Positions 9,298 through 18,849 of a stretch of DNA of 57,842 bases are shown piece after piece (the first letter of the stretch is position 1; each line of letters starts with the position of its first letter). The DNA comes from Lachnospiraceae bacterium (GTDB taxonomy: Bacteria > Bacillota > Clostridia > Lachnospirales > Lachnospiraceae). The translations under genes were made by a program, and so were the position numbers. The DNA lies in the NCBI GenBank assembly GCA_910574715.1, contig CAJTCH010000031.1, forward strand, positions 1 through 57,842, written 5' to 3'. Below the pieces are notes generated by a model. It saw only the letters and a program-made list of their open reading frames with translations, did not search any database and had not been told where the DNA came from.

Positions 9298-10137
9298 CTA
9301 CAACCCCATCATTTCACGTACCACACGGTCCGACATCTTCACCGCACCTGTCAGAACCAGCATATTGAAAATCAGCTCCCCAATATATCCCCACACCATG
9401 GTAACTGCTGCTGCGTCCGGGTCTACCACTGGCGGAGTCGTGGCAAATAAGGTAAAGATGATGCAGGCAAGCACAATGATCGCTCCCTCCAAGCACACTG
9501 CCGCATAAGATTTCAGAAAACTGATCCCGACATTCTGTGACGGGCTTCCGGCAAACGTAGACAGAGGGACTGGTGCGATAGCTGTATATAAATACAACCG
9601 GAAGAACCGACCGTACACGCTCATAATCATAATAAAACTTAAGACCGTAATAAACAGACTGCCGATCAGTGTCACTGCCCACAAGGGAATGCTTTCAAAA
9701 AATCCACAGTCTTCTACCGCCGTCACAATCTCCTGCGGAAGAACCGTCTCCTGCGCCCCGCCAAAACCTGCAGAACCCATAATGGTACTTGTAACTCCCT
9801 GCACGATTTCAAACAATGCCATCATCAATTCCAATCCATAAGTGACCACTCCTTTTGCGATCGCAAAGCGGACAAATATCTTCACAGCATGCTCCGGCTT
9901 CTTTACCTCTGTAAAACTGCCGCAGGTCTTGACCACTCCCACCACAAAGAATAATACTAACAAAGCATAGCCGATTGCCTGCAGCGCACCATGGATATTT
10001 ACGATAGCACTCCAGATTCCTCCGCCTTTGAAATTCTCTGGTGACTGCGTAATAATCTGCCAGATCTCCGCCAGTTTTTCATTCCATGTGTTCAGGGCAT
10101 TCACCAGGTTCTGTACTACCCAATTATCCGATTCCAT
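9298..10137 (-). CDS. VirB6/TrbL-like polytopic membrane protein of the transfer channel
   Basis: This 279-residue protein has about six hydrophobic segments, including AIGYALLVLFFVVGVVKTCG, SIPLWAVTLIGSLFITVLSF and GAIIVLACIIFTLFATTPP. It also carries the conserved IAPVPLSTFAGSP loop. This is the pattern of the CD1112-type VirB6/TrbL-like proteins of clostridial ICEs. I choose ATG 10137, eight bases after aaggagg. A GTG at 10146 overlaps that site and is less likely. It lies between maff2 and prgI in the transfer operon and would form part of the membrane pore. Confidence 0.85.
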   Translation of the reverse strand: MESDNWVVQNLVNALNTWNEKLAEIWQIITQSPENFKGGGIWSAIVNIHGALQAIGYALLVLFFVVGVVKTCGSFTEVKKPEHAVKIFVRFAIAKGVVTYGLELMMALFEIVQGVTSTIMGSAGFGGAQETVLPQEIVTAVEDCGFFESIPLWAVTLIGSLFITVLSFIMIMSVYGRFFRLYLYTAIAPVPLSTFAGSPSQNVGISFLKSYAAVCLEGAIIVLACIIFTLFATTPPVVDPDAAAVTMVWGYIGELIFNMLVLTGAVKMSDRVVREMMGL

Positions 10138-10318
10138 CTTCTGCACCTCCTTCTTTTCTCATAATCTCCATATCTCGATCACTCCCCTTTCTTCTATTCA
10201 CGGAGCCGCCATTCCTGACAGCTCCATTTTTCCATCTGCTAGTAATCGACAATCCTGATTAAAGGTTTCCTGACATCCTTCTAACTAACAATTAGCATTA
10301 AAATTTCCCGGCGCTCTG

Positions 10319-10681
10319 CTACCCTGTAATTAACGTTAAGATTTCTTTCGCAAACGTAATGATAATCCCGCCTGCAAGCGTCAGGAATCCATTTGCCCTC
10401 TGACTCGGATCATGCGACTTTAAAGACAAACCTACCTGCACAATCCCAAATCCGAGAAGAATCATGCCGATTGCCCGGATCATTCCAAAGATAAAATCAG
10501 ATAAGTTATTGACTACTGCAATCGGATCACTGGATGCATACACTGTGACTGTTCCAGATACCACGATAAGCACCAATAAAGCATACAGCAGCATTGCTCT
10601 TTTCAACTTTCTTCCCATCGCCTGTCTGCTTGCAACTCCCTTACCTTTATCCTTACTTTTGTTTCTATTATCTCTTATCAT
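10319..10681 (-). CDS. Maff2-family small integral membrane protein (VirB2-like pilin candidate)
   Basis: This 120-residue protein has a basic cytoplasmic start, a hydrophobic or signal-like segment at about 28-50 (AMLLYALLVLIVVSGTVTVY followed by ASS) and two further helices (IFGMIRAIGMILLGFGIVQV and LAGGIIITFAKEILTLI). Between them is SLKSHDPSQRANGF, characteristic of the Maff2 family. The size and two-helix layout resemble VirB2-type subunits, which is an inference. It starts at ATG 10681, seven to eight bases after aaaggagg, and sits between the second virD4 exon and the VirB6-like gene. Confidence 0.85.
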   Translation of the reverse strand: MIRDNRNKSKDKGKGVASRQAMGRKLKRAMLLYALLVLIVVSGTVTVYASSDPIAVVNNLSDFIFGMIRAIGMILLGFGIVQVGLSLKSHDPSQRANGFLTLAGGIIITFAKEILTLITG

Positions 10682-10761
10682 TTTTTCAAATCCTCCTCTG
10701 CTATTGTTTTAAATATTAACCCTGCGTTTTTTATTGGATGCAATATTCCCTTCGTCCTATT

Positions 10762-11346
10762 TTATGAATGGCTAAAAATCTCTTCTAACTCTTCATCCGA
10801 CAGCAGTTCATAAGACCGACCGCCTTCTGTTTCTTCCAAAACCTCTCCCTGCAAACTGTCTCCCAGAGAAATATTTGCTATTGCCTGTGTCACTTCCCCA
10901 TGCCGGTACGGTTTCCCCTTTCCATCCGTAGACAGTGCTACATTGGGATGCTTTAGGATATCAAACTTCTCATCCATTACCGGACGTTCTCCACGGATAA
11001 AGAGAAGTGCATAACGGTTATCCAACATCCGTACCTCATCCGGCGTTAAAAGTTCCCGTCCTGAGATCTGATAATTCGTCGAATAATTCCCGGAATGCCC
11101 GGTTGATTTTCCATAAGTGTTCATGTCTATGGTTGCCTTGCCAAGCAATTCACTGACATACTTATGAGTGCCCTGCTCATTGCCGCCAAGATATAAAAAT
11201 TCGTCACAATTGCCCGCAATTGACTCCCACTGTTTTTCAAACAGAGCCTTTAACTGCGCCAAATTCTGTAAGATAATAGACACACTCACTTCCCTGGATC
11301 GCATAACAGAAAGTATCTTATCAAAATCATCCGGCAGGCTCACATT
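10762..11346 (-). CDS. VirD4-type coupling protein, exon 2 (C-terminal 194 residues)
   Basis: This is the 3' part of the coupling-protein gene, read from AAT at 11346 directly after the group II intron. It begins NVSLPDDFDKILSVMRSREV and includes the conserved QNLAQLKALFEKQW and GGNEQGTHKYVSELLGK of VirD4/TraG ATPases, ending with an acidic tail. Joined to exon 1 (13883-15091) in phase 0, the product has 597 residues, normal for the family. An internal ATG-like start is not needed and no ribosome-binding site is present at the exon boundary. Functional expression should therefore require intron splicing. Confidence 0.9.
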   Translation of the reverse strand, partial: NVSLPDDFDKILSVMRSREVSVSIILQNLAQLKALFEKQWESIAGNCDEFLYLGGNEQGTHKYVSELLGKATIDMNTYGKSTGHSGNYSTNYQISGRELLTPDEVRMLDNRYALLFIRGERPVMDEKFDILKHPNVALSTDGKGKPYRHGEVTQAIANISLGDSLQGEVLEETEGGRSYELLSDEELEEIFSHS

Positions 11347-11407
11347 GTAGGCTAAGAATCCGACGCCTTACTGTCTTGCAACAGCAGGTTTCCGAACCCT
11401 CGCCCCG

Positions 11408-11441
11408 GAACCGCACGTACACCTCTCGATGTATACGGCTC
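11408..11441 (-). ncRNA. Group II intron domain V
   Basis: On the minus strand this 34-nt hairpin begins GAGCCGTAT and ends ACGTGCGGTTC. It has the AGC catalytic triad region paired with the GTTC end and a GAGA-type tetraloop (TCGAGAGG). It is the catalytic core of the intron. The remaining 61 bases to the 3' splice site should form domain VI. An A seven bases from the end is a possible branch point. Confidence 0.88.
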
Positions 11442-11462
11442 CCCCCTATACATCCTCTACAG

Positions 11463-13274
11463 TTATTTATGGATTCTGTCGTAGCAGTCTCCACACACTA
11501 CAAGCGTTTTTCTTTTCTTCCTGTTCATAATCGCTCCCCATTCTGTATTAACATCAAGGTCGCTCATATTCTTTACCTGATACACTTTAACTGCTGGCAC
11601 ATATGCGCCGCACATTTCGCAGACATTCGCCTTATATCTGAAAAACAGCTCTTTGGGCTTATTCATCTGCTCGTATTCGGGTATGATGTCTGCATAACTT
11701 CCAAGGGCATATTTCACCCTACGGAATCCTTCATTGTAAAGCACTGCATACTTTGTACCCTTCTGTGTTTTGTACGGCACTTTAAACTCTTTGTTTTTGG
11801 TATATTTGAGCTTTGCTTTCGTCATTGTGATGCGGTATTTTGCCGCAACAGTCTTATACAGGCTGTATTCCATGACGTAATGGAACTTGTTTAGTACGGA
11901 GACATTGCTCGCAAGGCGGTAGTAATTGTATATCCCCCTAATCTGCGCATTATATTTCCGCACCATTTCGTGTACTGGCAGAAAAATATAGTCGTTCCGC
12001 TGTAGAGGCTTCCAGACTTCTTTTTCTCCCGCCCTTGACACGATTTTCAGCACACCATAGCCCAACAGTTTCCCCACCCATTTTTCTTTTGGCAGGTACA
12101 GCTTGATTTTGCCGGTGTAGGCTTTGACTGTTCCTTTTCCTTTGGCTTTTTTCAGCGCATTGTCATTACATATCGTAACGTCGTAGCCGAGAAACCTCGC
12201 TTTGTCATCGCTGTTCGTGATGAGCGTCTTTTCCACAGACAATTCCAGTTTCAGCGTTTCCTCAAAGAATCTCCCAATATCCGACTTTATCTTTTCAGCG
12301 TCCTCTTTACTTCCGATTACTCCGATAAGAAAATCATCAGCGTAACGTACATACTGTATCCGCTTATAGCCTGTGTCCATTGGGTCTCCCATAGGGATTT
12401 TCTGGAACTCCCTCTTTAACTCTGACAATCGGCGTACTGCCTCCTGCTTTTCTGAATCAGAGTAGCTGTCCCATTCTTTTCGGATTTTAGCTTTGCACCT
12501 TTGGCGGTGCGACTGCTTTCTGGTGTATTCGTTATTTCGCTTTCTGCCCGTTCCTTTATCAAACTCCTTTTTGTAGTCCTCCATGAATCGGTCAAACTCG
12601 TTCAGATAGATGTTTGCAAGGATTGGACTGATACCTGAGCCTTGTGCTATGCCGCTGAAAGTGGCATTGTACTCCCAGTTCTCCATATACCCTGCATTAA
12701 GGAATTTCCAAATCAGCTCTATAAAGGCTTCGTCTTTAATCCGCCTGCGCAGGATATTTATAAGGTTGTGGTGGTCTATCGTATCAAAGTACGCCTTTAT
12801 ATCGCCCTCCACAAACCATTTCACACCAGTGAAATTCTGCTGTAACTGTAAGAGCGCCGTGTGGCAGCTCCTGCCGGGTCTGAAACCGTGGGAGTAGTTG
12901 GAGAATGTCGGGTCATAAATACTTTCAAGAATCATCTTAATGACTTCCTCCACCAGTTTATCGTCTGACGATGATATGCCAAGCGGTCTCATTTTCCCAT
13001 TTTTCTTTTTGATATACTGTCTGCGTACCGGGTTCGGCTGATAGCTGTGGTCTTTCATCGCATGGATAATCCGCTCCACTCTTTCTTTACCGTAACCGTC
13101 GAGTGTCAGCCCATCTATGCCGGGTGTCATTGCGCCCTTGTTGGCGTAGATGTTTTGGAGAGCCTGCAAATAGAAATCCTTATTATAAAGATTCCTGTAC
13201 AGTCTCTCGTACTTGTAGTTTTCCTCTTTCGAGTGTTTCTGTAGATTCTCCAAAATAATCTTTGGACTTCTCAT
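11463..13274 (-). CDS. ltrA: Group II intron reverse transcriptase/maturase with degenerate HNH domain
   Basis: This 603-residue LtrA-type protein promotes splicing and retrohoming of its intron. Residues about 60-360 form the reverse transcriptase, with MRPLGI, the palm segments EGDIKAYFDTIDH and QGSGISPILANIYLNEFD, and the active site RYADDFLIG. The maturase (X) domain covers about 390-530. The C-terminal 60 residues look like an HNH endonuclease with CEMCG and CGDC zinc ligands. However, the usual HH pair of the motif is YQ (VYQVKN) and the final CH is CY, so DNA cleavage activity is doubtful. The polymerase motifs are intact. A weak aaagg site precedes the ATG at 13274. The gene lies inside the intron, in domain IV. 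Confidence 0.93.
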   Translation of the reverse strand: MRSPKIILENLQKHSKEENYKYERLYRNLYNKDFYLQALQNIYANKGAMTPGIDGLTLDGYGKERVERIIHAMKDHSYQPNPVRRQYIKKKNGKMRPLGISSSDDKLVEEVIKMILESIYDPTFSNYSHGFRPGRSCHTALLQLQQNFTGVKWFVEGDIKAYFDTIDHHNLINILRRRIKDEAFIELIWKFLNAGYMENWEYNATFSGIAQGSGISPILANIYLNEFDRFMEDYKKEFDKGTGRKRNNEYTRKQSHRQRCKAKIRKEWDSYSDSEKQEAVRRLSELKREFQKIPMGDPMDTGYKRIQYVRYADDFLIGVIGSKEDAEKIKSDIGRFFEETLKLELSVEKTLITNSDDKARFLGYDVTICNDNALKKAKGKGTVKAYTGKIKLYLPKEKWVGKLLGYGVLKIVSRAGEKEVWKPLQRNDYIFLPVHEMVRKYNAQIRGIYNYYRLASNVSVLNKFHYVMEYSLYKTVAAKYRITMTKAKLKYTKNKEFKVPYKTQKGTKYAVLYNEGFRRVKYALGSYADIIPEYEQMNKPKELFFRYKANVCEMCGAYVPAVKVYQVKNMSDLDVNTEWGAIMNRKKRKTLVVCGDCYDRIHK

Positions 13275-13882
13275 AGTGTCTCACACACCTTTCCTAAATT
13301 ATTTCAGTCGTATAGCTGTCTCCCTTCGCCATGTGAACGGTGTTACCGCCTCGGACTACTATGGAGACTCCGTAGCCATGCAGGATATTCAGACACTGTA
13401 TGCCATAGCTTAAAATGATAAGCGTTCCTGTTTAGGCTATCCTCGTTTAGACCTGTTTGCACAAGCATGTCATGTTGTCGGCTATGACGTTCGCCGTTTT
13501 CCGCTTATTGCGGCTGGTCAGTGCGGAATGTGATGTGTAAACGCAGTTCGCACAACTCTGCGTACACCCGGCACTGCCTGACGTATAATAGCTATCTTCC
13601 GTCAGTGCTGACGATAAAGCCCCTCTGGCTGTCATTTAAGCAGTGTAGCTGTTTAACCTCATACATGACATTTCATCTTGATGCCCGTTCACAGCCTGAT
13701 AACTGGCTGAATAGCACCGTTGCCGACATGCTATACTCCCCATTGGGTTTCCCCTCCGGATAAGTCGGTTGATGATAGGAATTAGGCTTTAGTAAAGCCC
13801 TCACATTGAACCTACTATCTGGCTAAAGATAGATTACAAACAAGCCCCACGGAACAAATGAGTTCCGCATTTACGAGCGCAC

Positions 13883-15091
13883 CGCAAACTCATCCATTAA
13901 AAAATGCACATGGACCGGAAGCCTTCCGCCATATTTGTGGTCGGCAAGATAAAATAACTGTTGGAACAACTGTGTATAAAGGATGCTGACCAGGAAGTTA
14001 TAACTGGTGTCATTATCCGGTATCAACGCAAACAATGCTATTTTCTTTTCTCCTAACGACGGCAGATCCAGCTCATCAGTTGCCGTCAGCGCCACAAGAC
14101 TGGACAAGTTGAATTTCTCCAGCCTTGCCGCCAGTGTAATCTGGATCGACTTTAATGTCTTTCCACTCCCAGAGTGGTAGTTCTTATAATATTTCACAGC
14201 GATATGCTCCGGCTCCCGCATTTCCAGGCGTTCAAATAATTCGTCCAATGGAGACTGGTATTCTTCATTGTCCTCTCTTACATCCCCTGCCCGTAACATC
14301 TCCATGACCATGGGGAAATTCTGCTCGTCTTCCGGCGCTTCGTATTTCAGATAGAAAATCAATGCCAGCAACAACATCGAGGCAGCTGTGTCCCAAAACG
14401 GATCATTGGACTGGCTCCCCTTCGGCGTGGTTGCCTTAAATAAATTCGTGACCAGTCTCTGCACATCATTATCGTCCTTCAGATAAACAAAAGGATTATA
14501 ACAATGGCTCTTCTCCATATTGATCAGATCCAACACCCGTACCTCATATCCTTTTTCTTCCAAAAGATGCCCGGTATCCCGAAGATTCTCTCCTTTCGGA
14601 TCAAGCACTACAAAGGATGTGTTCGCCTGCATCAGGTTCGGTTTCGCATAGAACCTGGTCTTGCCGGAACCTGCACCGCCTACAATCAGCGTCAATACAT
14701 TTCTCCGGTGTTTCCGCATATCATAACTGATCCGGACATTCTGCGTCATAATCTTGTTATCTGCAAACTCTTTCGCACTGTACTTCTTATTCACTGCCTG
14801 TGCATTTCCCCACACTGCCGAACCATGTTCCTCCCCTTTCCGGTAATTCCTTCGTGTAGAAAGATAGATGCCGATTCCAAGCCCGTACGTCAACAGAAAA
14901 ATGAGGACAGTTTTCACACTGTCCCCGCATATCCTGATCCGGAATGGCTGATCCATTGCTTTCGGGAATCCCTCTATCACTCCCGGCAGTCCTCCTGCAA
15001 GATAGGGCGCTGTCAGAAGGGCAAGCCAGACAACCGGAAGCACACCGCATAATGCAGCTGCTCCGACTCCCTGCCTGTTATCTTGTCTCAT
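13883..15091 (-). CDS. VirD4-type coupling protein, exon 1 (N-terminal 403 residues)
   Basis: This is the N-terminal part of the DNA-pumping ATPase that links relaxosome and channel. It has two membrane segments (about residues 11-33 and 57-78), Walker A VGGAGSGKTRFY near residue 140, and the VLDPKGENL motif. It ends in the Walker B-like FLMDEFA at the intron boundary. The first base of the intron is the complement of 13882. Reading through the intron would add only V-R-S and a stop. The start at 15091 overlaps the upstream 85-codon gene by 14 bases. Together with exon 2 it matches CD1115-type coupling proteins of clostridial ICEs. Confidence 0.92.
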
Positions 15092-15335
15092 GGCATCTCC
15101 ATCCTCTCTTTTCTCTCTTTCCCCGGTTTTCCCGTTTTCCTTCCCTGCCTGGCTCTTCGTCTCCCAGTGCTACTTCTTTCAGACGGATTACCTTTAACAG
15201 CACATCATCCACCGCATCCGTTGCCCGGTTCTCCCGCAGCATGGCATTCCGCTTTTCATTTAACGAATGGAATACCACACCATATTCATATCGGTCCAGT
15301 TCCAGAGTTACTTTTTCATCATCCAATGCTGTCAC
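15078..15335 (-). CDS. Small conserved ICE protein of unknown function next to virD4
   Basis: This protein of up to 85 residues begins near EKVTLELDRYEYGVVFHSLN and contains the motif DAVDDVLLKVIRLKE. The C-terminus is highly charged (Arg, Glu, Gly, Lys). The same pattern (KVRLSLDSQEQSILLHSL, CVDDVILKLV) recurs in the 55-residue protein at 56997-57164, so the two are relatives. The first codon is either GTG 15335 or TTG 15326. The TTG sits seven bases after gagaggtg and is attractive. The gene overlaps virD4 by 14 bases, indicating translational coupling. I do not know a family name. Confidence 0.7.
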   Translation of the reverse strand: MTALDDEKVTLELDRYEYGVVFHSLNEKRNAMLRENRATDAVDDVLLKVIRLKEVALGDEEPGREGKRENRGKREKRGWRCHETR

Positions 15336-15411
15336 CTCTCTTCCTACTTCTGGTCTATCTGGATTCTCTCTACGCTTCTGTTACATCTATACTTCTTTCC
15401 CTCTGTCGCAA

Positions 15412-16404
15412 TTATGCCCTTTCTTCACAGTTCTGCTGTGCCCTCTGGTTTACATTCCGGTTTTGATCCAGTACCTTTGCCATTCTGGAAGAAATGTTAT
15501 TTGCCGCCTCACGCATTCTGGACAGTTCCCCCCTTACTTCCTGCAATTCCATTCCCTCGAACATCTCCGGTGCACCACCGAAATCAAAATCCCTGGTATC
15601 CACGCCATATTTTTTACAAAGCATATAAGAGGCACAGTAAGCATGGAAAGCATCTTCGTTCCGGTCATAATTCTTGTTACCATCCGCAAATCCTGCAAGG
15701 GCAAGTTCCGGTGCCAGGCTTCGGAAGATCTCCTGCGCATCCATGCCTTTTCTCACATAGATACATCTATCCTCTGGATCAAACAATGCTCCCTTATCTT
15801 CCGGTATCTGGTCATCCTCTGCCGTGACGATCGCTGCCGGGGGACAGCTGACCAGCGCCCGGATCAGCTGGCGTTCTTTCATTGCCTGATTTTCCTGCTC
15901 CGGATGCTCCCGATTCTGTCCATTCTGTTCCCGTCCAGTTTGCTCCTGTCTCTCTTGTTCCTGTCCGACTCTTGGCTGTATCTTATCGCCCATATTCGTC
16001 TGTGAAATATCATACAGTTTCTTGGCATTATAATACGTACCGACACTTCCGTCCTCACGCTCATACTCTTTCCCCGGCTCCATAATCAGGATCGGATTCT
16101 TCCGCTCCTGCCGTTTCACATACGCTCCCTGATCCCTCCAATAGCCATAATCTCCAATCTTCTGCGCATCCGGTCTCTGCGCCATGATCAGCAGGACATT
16201 ATTCGCAGTATAGCGGTCAAAATGGCTCTGGATATCCAGATACTGTTGAAATGCCTGACCGTCCGAAGCCACGGCTGACGTCATCTGTTCCGACATCTCA
16301 TAACACCGGCTTCGGTTCTCCCTGCTCTCCGCAATAAATGCCGCCGTCCGGTCATTCTGCGGTACTGCCGATACATTCAATAAAGAATCAAAATTTGTAT
16401 CCAT
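15412..16404 (-). CDS. Protein with ArdC-N-like ssDNA-binding domain
   Basis: This 330-residue soluble protein begins about 1 base after the DUF3801 gene stop and has a clear gggag site before ATG 16404. Residues about 40-115 follow the ArdC N-terminal pattern (YLDIQSHFDRYTANNVLLIM, then AQRPDAQKIGDYGYW and a basic YVKRQERKNPILIM segment). In known proteins this fold binds single-stranded DNA. A Gln/Glu-rich linker at about 145-180 joins it to a C-terminal half with EDAFHAYCASYMLCKKYGVD. The C-terminal half lacks an evident HExxH metallopeptidase motif, so full ArdC antirestriction activity is not supported. It probably assists DNA processing in the relaxosome neighbourhood. Confidence 0.7.
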   Translation of the reverse strand: MDTNFDSLLNVSAVPQNDRTAAFIAESRENRSRCYEMSEQMTSAVASDGQAFQQYLDIQSHFDRYTANNVLLIMAQRPDAQKIGDYGYWRDQGAYVKRQERKNPILIMEPGKEYEREDGSVGTYYNAKKLYDISQTNMGDKIQPRVGQEQERQEQTGREQNGQNREHPEQENQAMKERQLIRALVSCPPAAIVTAEDDQIPEDKGALFDPEDRCIYVRKGMDAQEIFRSLAPELALAGFADGNKNYDRNEDAFHAYCASYMLCKKYGVDTRDFDFGGAPEMFEGMELQEVRGELSRMREAANNISSRMAKVLDQNRNVNQRAQQNCEERA

Positions 16405-16405
16405 G

Positions 16406-17329
16406 CTATCTCTCCCTTCCTTTTCCTGGCTTTCTTTTCACTTGTGGCTGTCTGTGCTGCAGCGGCTTCTGGTTCCTGGATTTATGATTTCTGTAATCTC
16501 GCGCCTGCTTCGGAGTCTCCGTTTCTTTCTTCCTTGCCTGCTGGATCTCCCTTAATTCCTTCCGCACGGATGGTTTCCTGGGCGGTTCCGGATGATACGG
16601 CTTAGAAGTACCCTCTGCGGATTTCCCTTGCTTCCCGGATATAGGCTCGGACGGATGGGATTTCACTGTCTTTGCCAAAGAGGGGTTTTTCTGTTTTGTC
16701 TCCTCTTTTTTTGAAGGCGTCCCAAGCAGTTCATCTAACAGTTGCTCTTCTCTGGAATCATCTGGCTGGCTCTTCTGCACTTCTTCCGGTGAATCAGCTA
16801 TTTCTGGCACTCCCTGTACCTTTTCTCCTTTCGACTTCTCCTTTTGGGGCTTTGTCTTCTCCCCTTTCGGTTTCTTCGTTTTGTCTGCCTTATGATTCTT
16901 TGCTTTCTCTTCCTTTGATCTCTGGATCTCCGTCTTGATCTGTGCTGCCTCCGTAACCGATGCAAACTGGAACCGCTCTACAATCCGATTGATACGTGGT
17001 GCGTCTTCTTCCTTCACCATAATATCTACCATACCGTCACGGCTCCCTCTCGGATCACGAACAGCGCAATACAGAATCCCGTATCTCTTTGCCTCCTGCA
17101 CAAACTGTTTCATGTCACTTTCTTTTACAGAAAAAACAGTCAACGGTTTCCCGGAACGAACTAGCGTCTCTAACCTTGCCCTGCCCTTGGTTTTCTTCTG
17201 CTCCTTCAGGATCGCATACAAGATCACTGCCAGCTGCTGTGCCCCCGTACCGGAGATCTTCAGGGCAGCCTCGCCTACTTCCAGCGACATCCGCACCACC
17301 TGGTCAGCGGCTTCGCCTGATGTGTTCAT
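16406..17329 (-). CDS. DUF3801 (PcfB-like) transfer protein
   Basis: The first 140 residues of this 307-residue protein match the DUF3801/PcfB pattern: AALKISGTGAQQLAVILYAI, then GRARLETLVRSGKPLTVFSV and KEEDAPRINRIVERF. The rest is a long low-complexity, very basic tail rich in Lys, Glu, Pro and Gln, probably disordered. PcfB in pCF10 is a relaxosome or coupling accessory factor, so a role at the relaxase-VirD4 interface is likely. It overlaps the relaxase gene by 26 bases and is followed by the ArdC-N-like gene after one base. A strong aaggagaaggagg site precedes ATG 17329. Confidence 0.82.
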   Translation of the reverse strand: MNTSGEAADQVVRMSLEVGEAALKISGTGAQQLAVILYAILKEQKKTKGRARLETLVRSGKPLTVFSVKESDMKQFVQEAKRYGILYCAVRDPRGSRDGMVDIMVKEEDAPRINRIVERFQFASVTEAAQIKTEIQRSKEEKAKNHKADKTKKPKGEKTKPQKEKSKGEKVQGVPEIADSPEEVQKSQPDDSREEQLLDELLGTPSKKEETKQKNPSLAKTVKSHPSEPISGKQGKSAEGTSKPYHPEPPRKPSVRKELREIQQARKKETETPKQARDYRNHKSRNQKPLQHRQPQVKRKPGKGRER

Positions 17330-18848
17330 GGTTCTTCTCCTCCTTCTCCTTCTTATTTTCCTGCCGCAAGGTTTCCATCTTCTCCCGGATCACTCCGGAA
17401 CGTGCGGCAATTCCGTCGCAGAGTATCACCTCCTTTCGCAGTTTCCCGATCTGTTCCGATAACCTGGAAATTTCCGCTTTCACTTCCATCAGTTTCACTT
17501 CTGCCTTAATGCTACGGCTCTGATACCGCAGACGCTTTCTTGTTTCTGCTAATGCCTCCATCTGTACCTGCCGCTCTTCTTTGAACGAGAAAAGCTGCTC
17601 TGCGGTATCAATCCGATAATGGCAGAGCAGCCTTGTTTCTTTTGAAATCGTATTTAATTTTGCTAAATCTTCCCGTAATAAGAAATGCAGCTGCTTTGTA
17701 CTAATGGACGGTCTGTTCTTTGGCAAGATTCCCAATAGATAACAGTAACGCACATAAAGTCCCCGAAACCCGCCGATTTTCCGGGTATGCAGAAAATTAC
17801 CGTGCAACCTCAAGATATAAGTTATCTTGGTCTTATTTTTGAAGCCCGATGCAGTACTCTCAGACACCGTGCCACGGACAATCGGAGCTGTCTTTTTACT
17901 CCGGACCGCTGAGTTTTCAAAAACACTATGGGCATCCATTAATTCTGGATTAACCATATTCACACTGTCTTCCTTATCCTGTGTAAGAATCCTCATTCGG
18001 ATTGCATCTATGGTATACTCCCCACCAAAATTCCTTGCCAATTTCAATCCCCGTTCTCTTCCTGCCGGGCATACCGTGATATCTTTTCCAATCTTGAACG
18101 AATAACCTTTCTCCTTCAGATATTGAAAGAATTGTTTCTCCGTTCTCGCCTTTGTAATCGCTTCTTCCACGTCTGACCTGACCATCCCCCGGTAAGTCGG
18201 CTTCCCTTCCTGTTCGGCACGCCACTCCCCATACTGTTTTGCCCTTCCTGCTTTTTCGCTTTCTATGACAGACAAGCCATACTCCTTACACAACCGGTCC
18301 GATGCCTTCCGCATATCCCGGTAATCCTGATTGGTGCGGTGATACCGTAACCCGTCTTTAAAAGAAACCGAGTTGACTACAAAATGATTATGCAGATGAT
18401 GCGCCTTATCCAGATGTGTCGCTACCAATACCTGAAACCGCTCTCCCCACAGTTCCTCCGCCAATTTTACTCCGATCTCATGTGCCATCGCCGGAGTACA
18501 TTCGCCCGGTGCAAAAGACTGGTATCCATGGAACGCTATGATTCCCCCTTCTTTTCCGTATCTCTTCTTTATCGCTGTCATTTCCGAACGTGCCGTAACC
18601 GGAGAACAGTTGACTCCTGATACATACTGCTGCATGATCTTTTCATTTTCATCTGCAATATCATCCTTCCTTGTTTTCACTTCATTGACTGCATAGGCAA
18701 TGACATCGGATAAACCCTGCAATTCTTCACCACCGATATCTCCCGACTCTTTTGCAAACTCCGGGTTTCCTGTTTTCTCCAGATTCTCTACATAAACCAC
18801 AACTTTTCCAAGCCATCCTTTCACACTCCAGATTGAAGTCACTGCCAC
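17304..18848 (-). CDS. Relaxase/mobilization nuclease (MOBP type)
   Basis: This 514-residue enzyme would nick oriT and lead the transferred strand. The metal-binding three-histidine motif is HLDKAHHLHNHFVVNSV near residues 142-158. The catalytic Tyr is probably one of those in the first 100 residues (for example KVVVYVENLE). The C-terminal part is helical and ends in a coiled coil with KLRKEVIL. The layout fits the pfam03432 relaxase family. Translation starts at GTG 18848, one base after the mobC stop, so the two are coupled. The 26-base overlap with the DUF3801 gene continues the chain. Its probable target is the hairpin region at 20501-20547. Confidence 0.92.
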   Translation of the reverse strand: MAVTSIWSVKGWLGKVVVYVENLEKTGNPEFAKESGDIGGEELQGLSDVIAYAVNEVKTRKDDIADENEKIMQQYVSGVNCSPVTARSEMTAIKKRYGKEGGIIAFHGYQSFAPGECTPAMAHEIGVKLAEELWGERFQVLVATHLDKAHHLHNHFVVNSVSFKDGLRYHRTNQDYRDMRKASDRLCKEYGLSVIESEKAGRAKQYGEWRAEQEGKPTYRGMVRSDVEEAITKARTEKQFFQYLKEKGYSFKIGKDITVCPAGRERGLKLARNFGGEYTIDAIRMRILTQDKEDSVNMVNPELMDAHSVFENSAVRSKKTAPIVRGTVSESTASGFKNKTKITYILRLHGNFLHTRKIGGFRGLYVRYCYLLGILPKNRPSISTKQLHFLLREDLAKLNTISKETRLLCHYRIDTAEQLFSFKEERQVQMEALAETRKRLRYQSRSIKAEVKLMEVKAEISRLSEQIGKLRKEVILCDGIAARSGVIREKMETLRQENKKEKEEKNHEHIRRSR

Positions 18849-18849
18849 C

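Larger units (their letters stand above)
11347..13882 (-). mobile_element. Group II intron inserted in virD4, with reverse transcriptase/maturase
   Basis: The intron is 2,536 bases long in the same orientation as the host gene. Its 5' end reads GTGCGC right after the GAG TTT GCG codons of exon 1, matching the group II GTGYG consensus. Its 3' end is CCTAC (AY) directly before AAT GTG AGC. A 34-nt domain V is recognisable at 11408-11441. About 600 bases of structured RNA precede the reverse-transcriptase gene. Removal fuses DEFA to NVSLPDDF without changing the frame. The 5' region 13275-13882 holds intron RNA domains, and I see no other gene in it. Confidence 0.93.

Noticed and set aside
13447..13763. 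Short frames on both strands in the 5' part of the group II intron
   Set aside because: They lie in the structured intron RNA domains and have no ribosome-binding sites.
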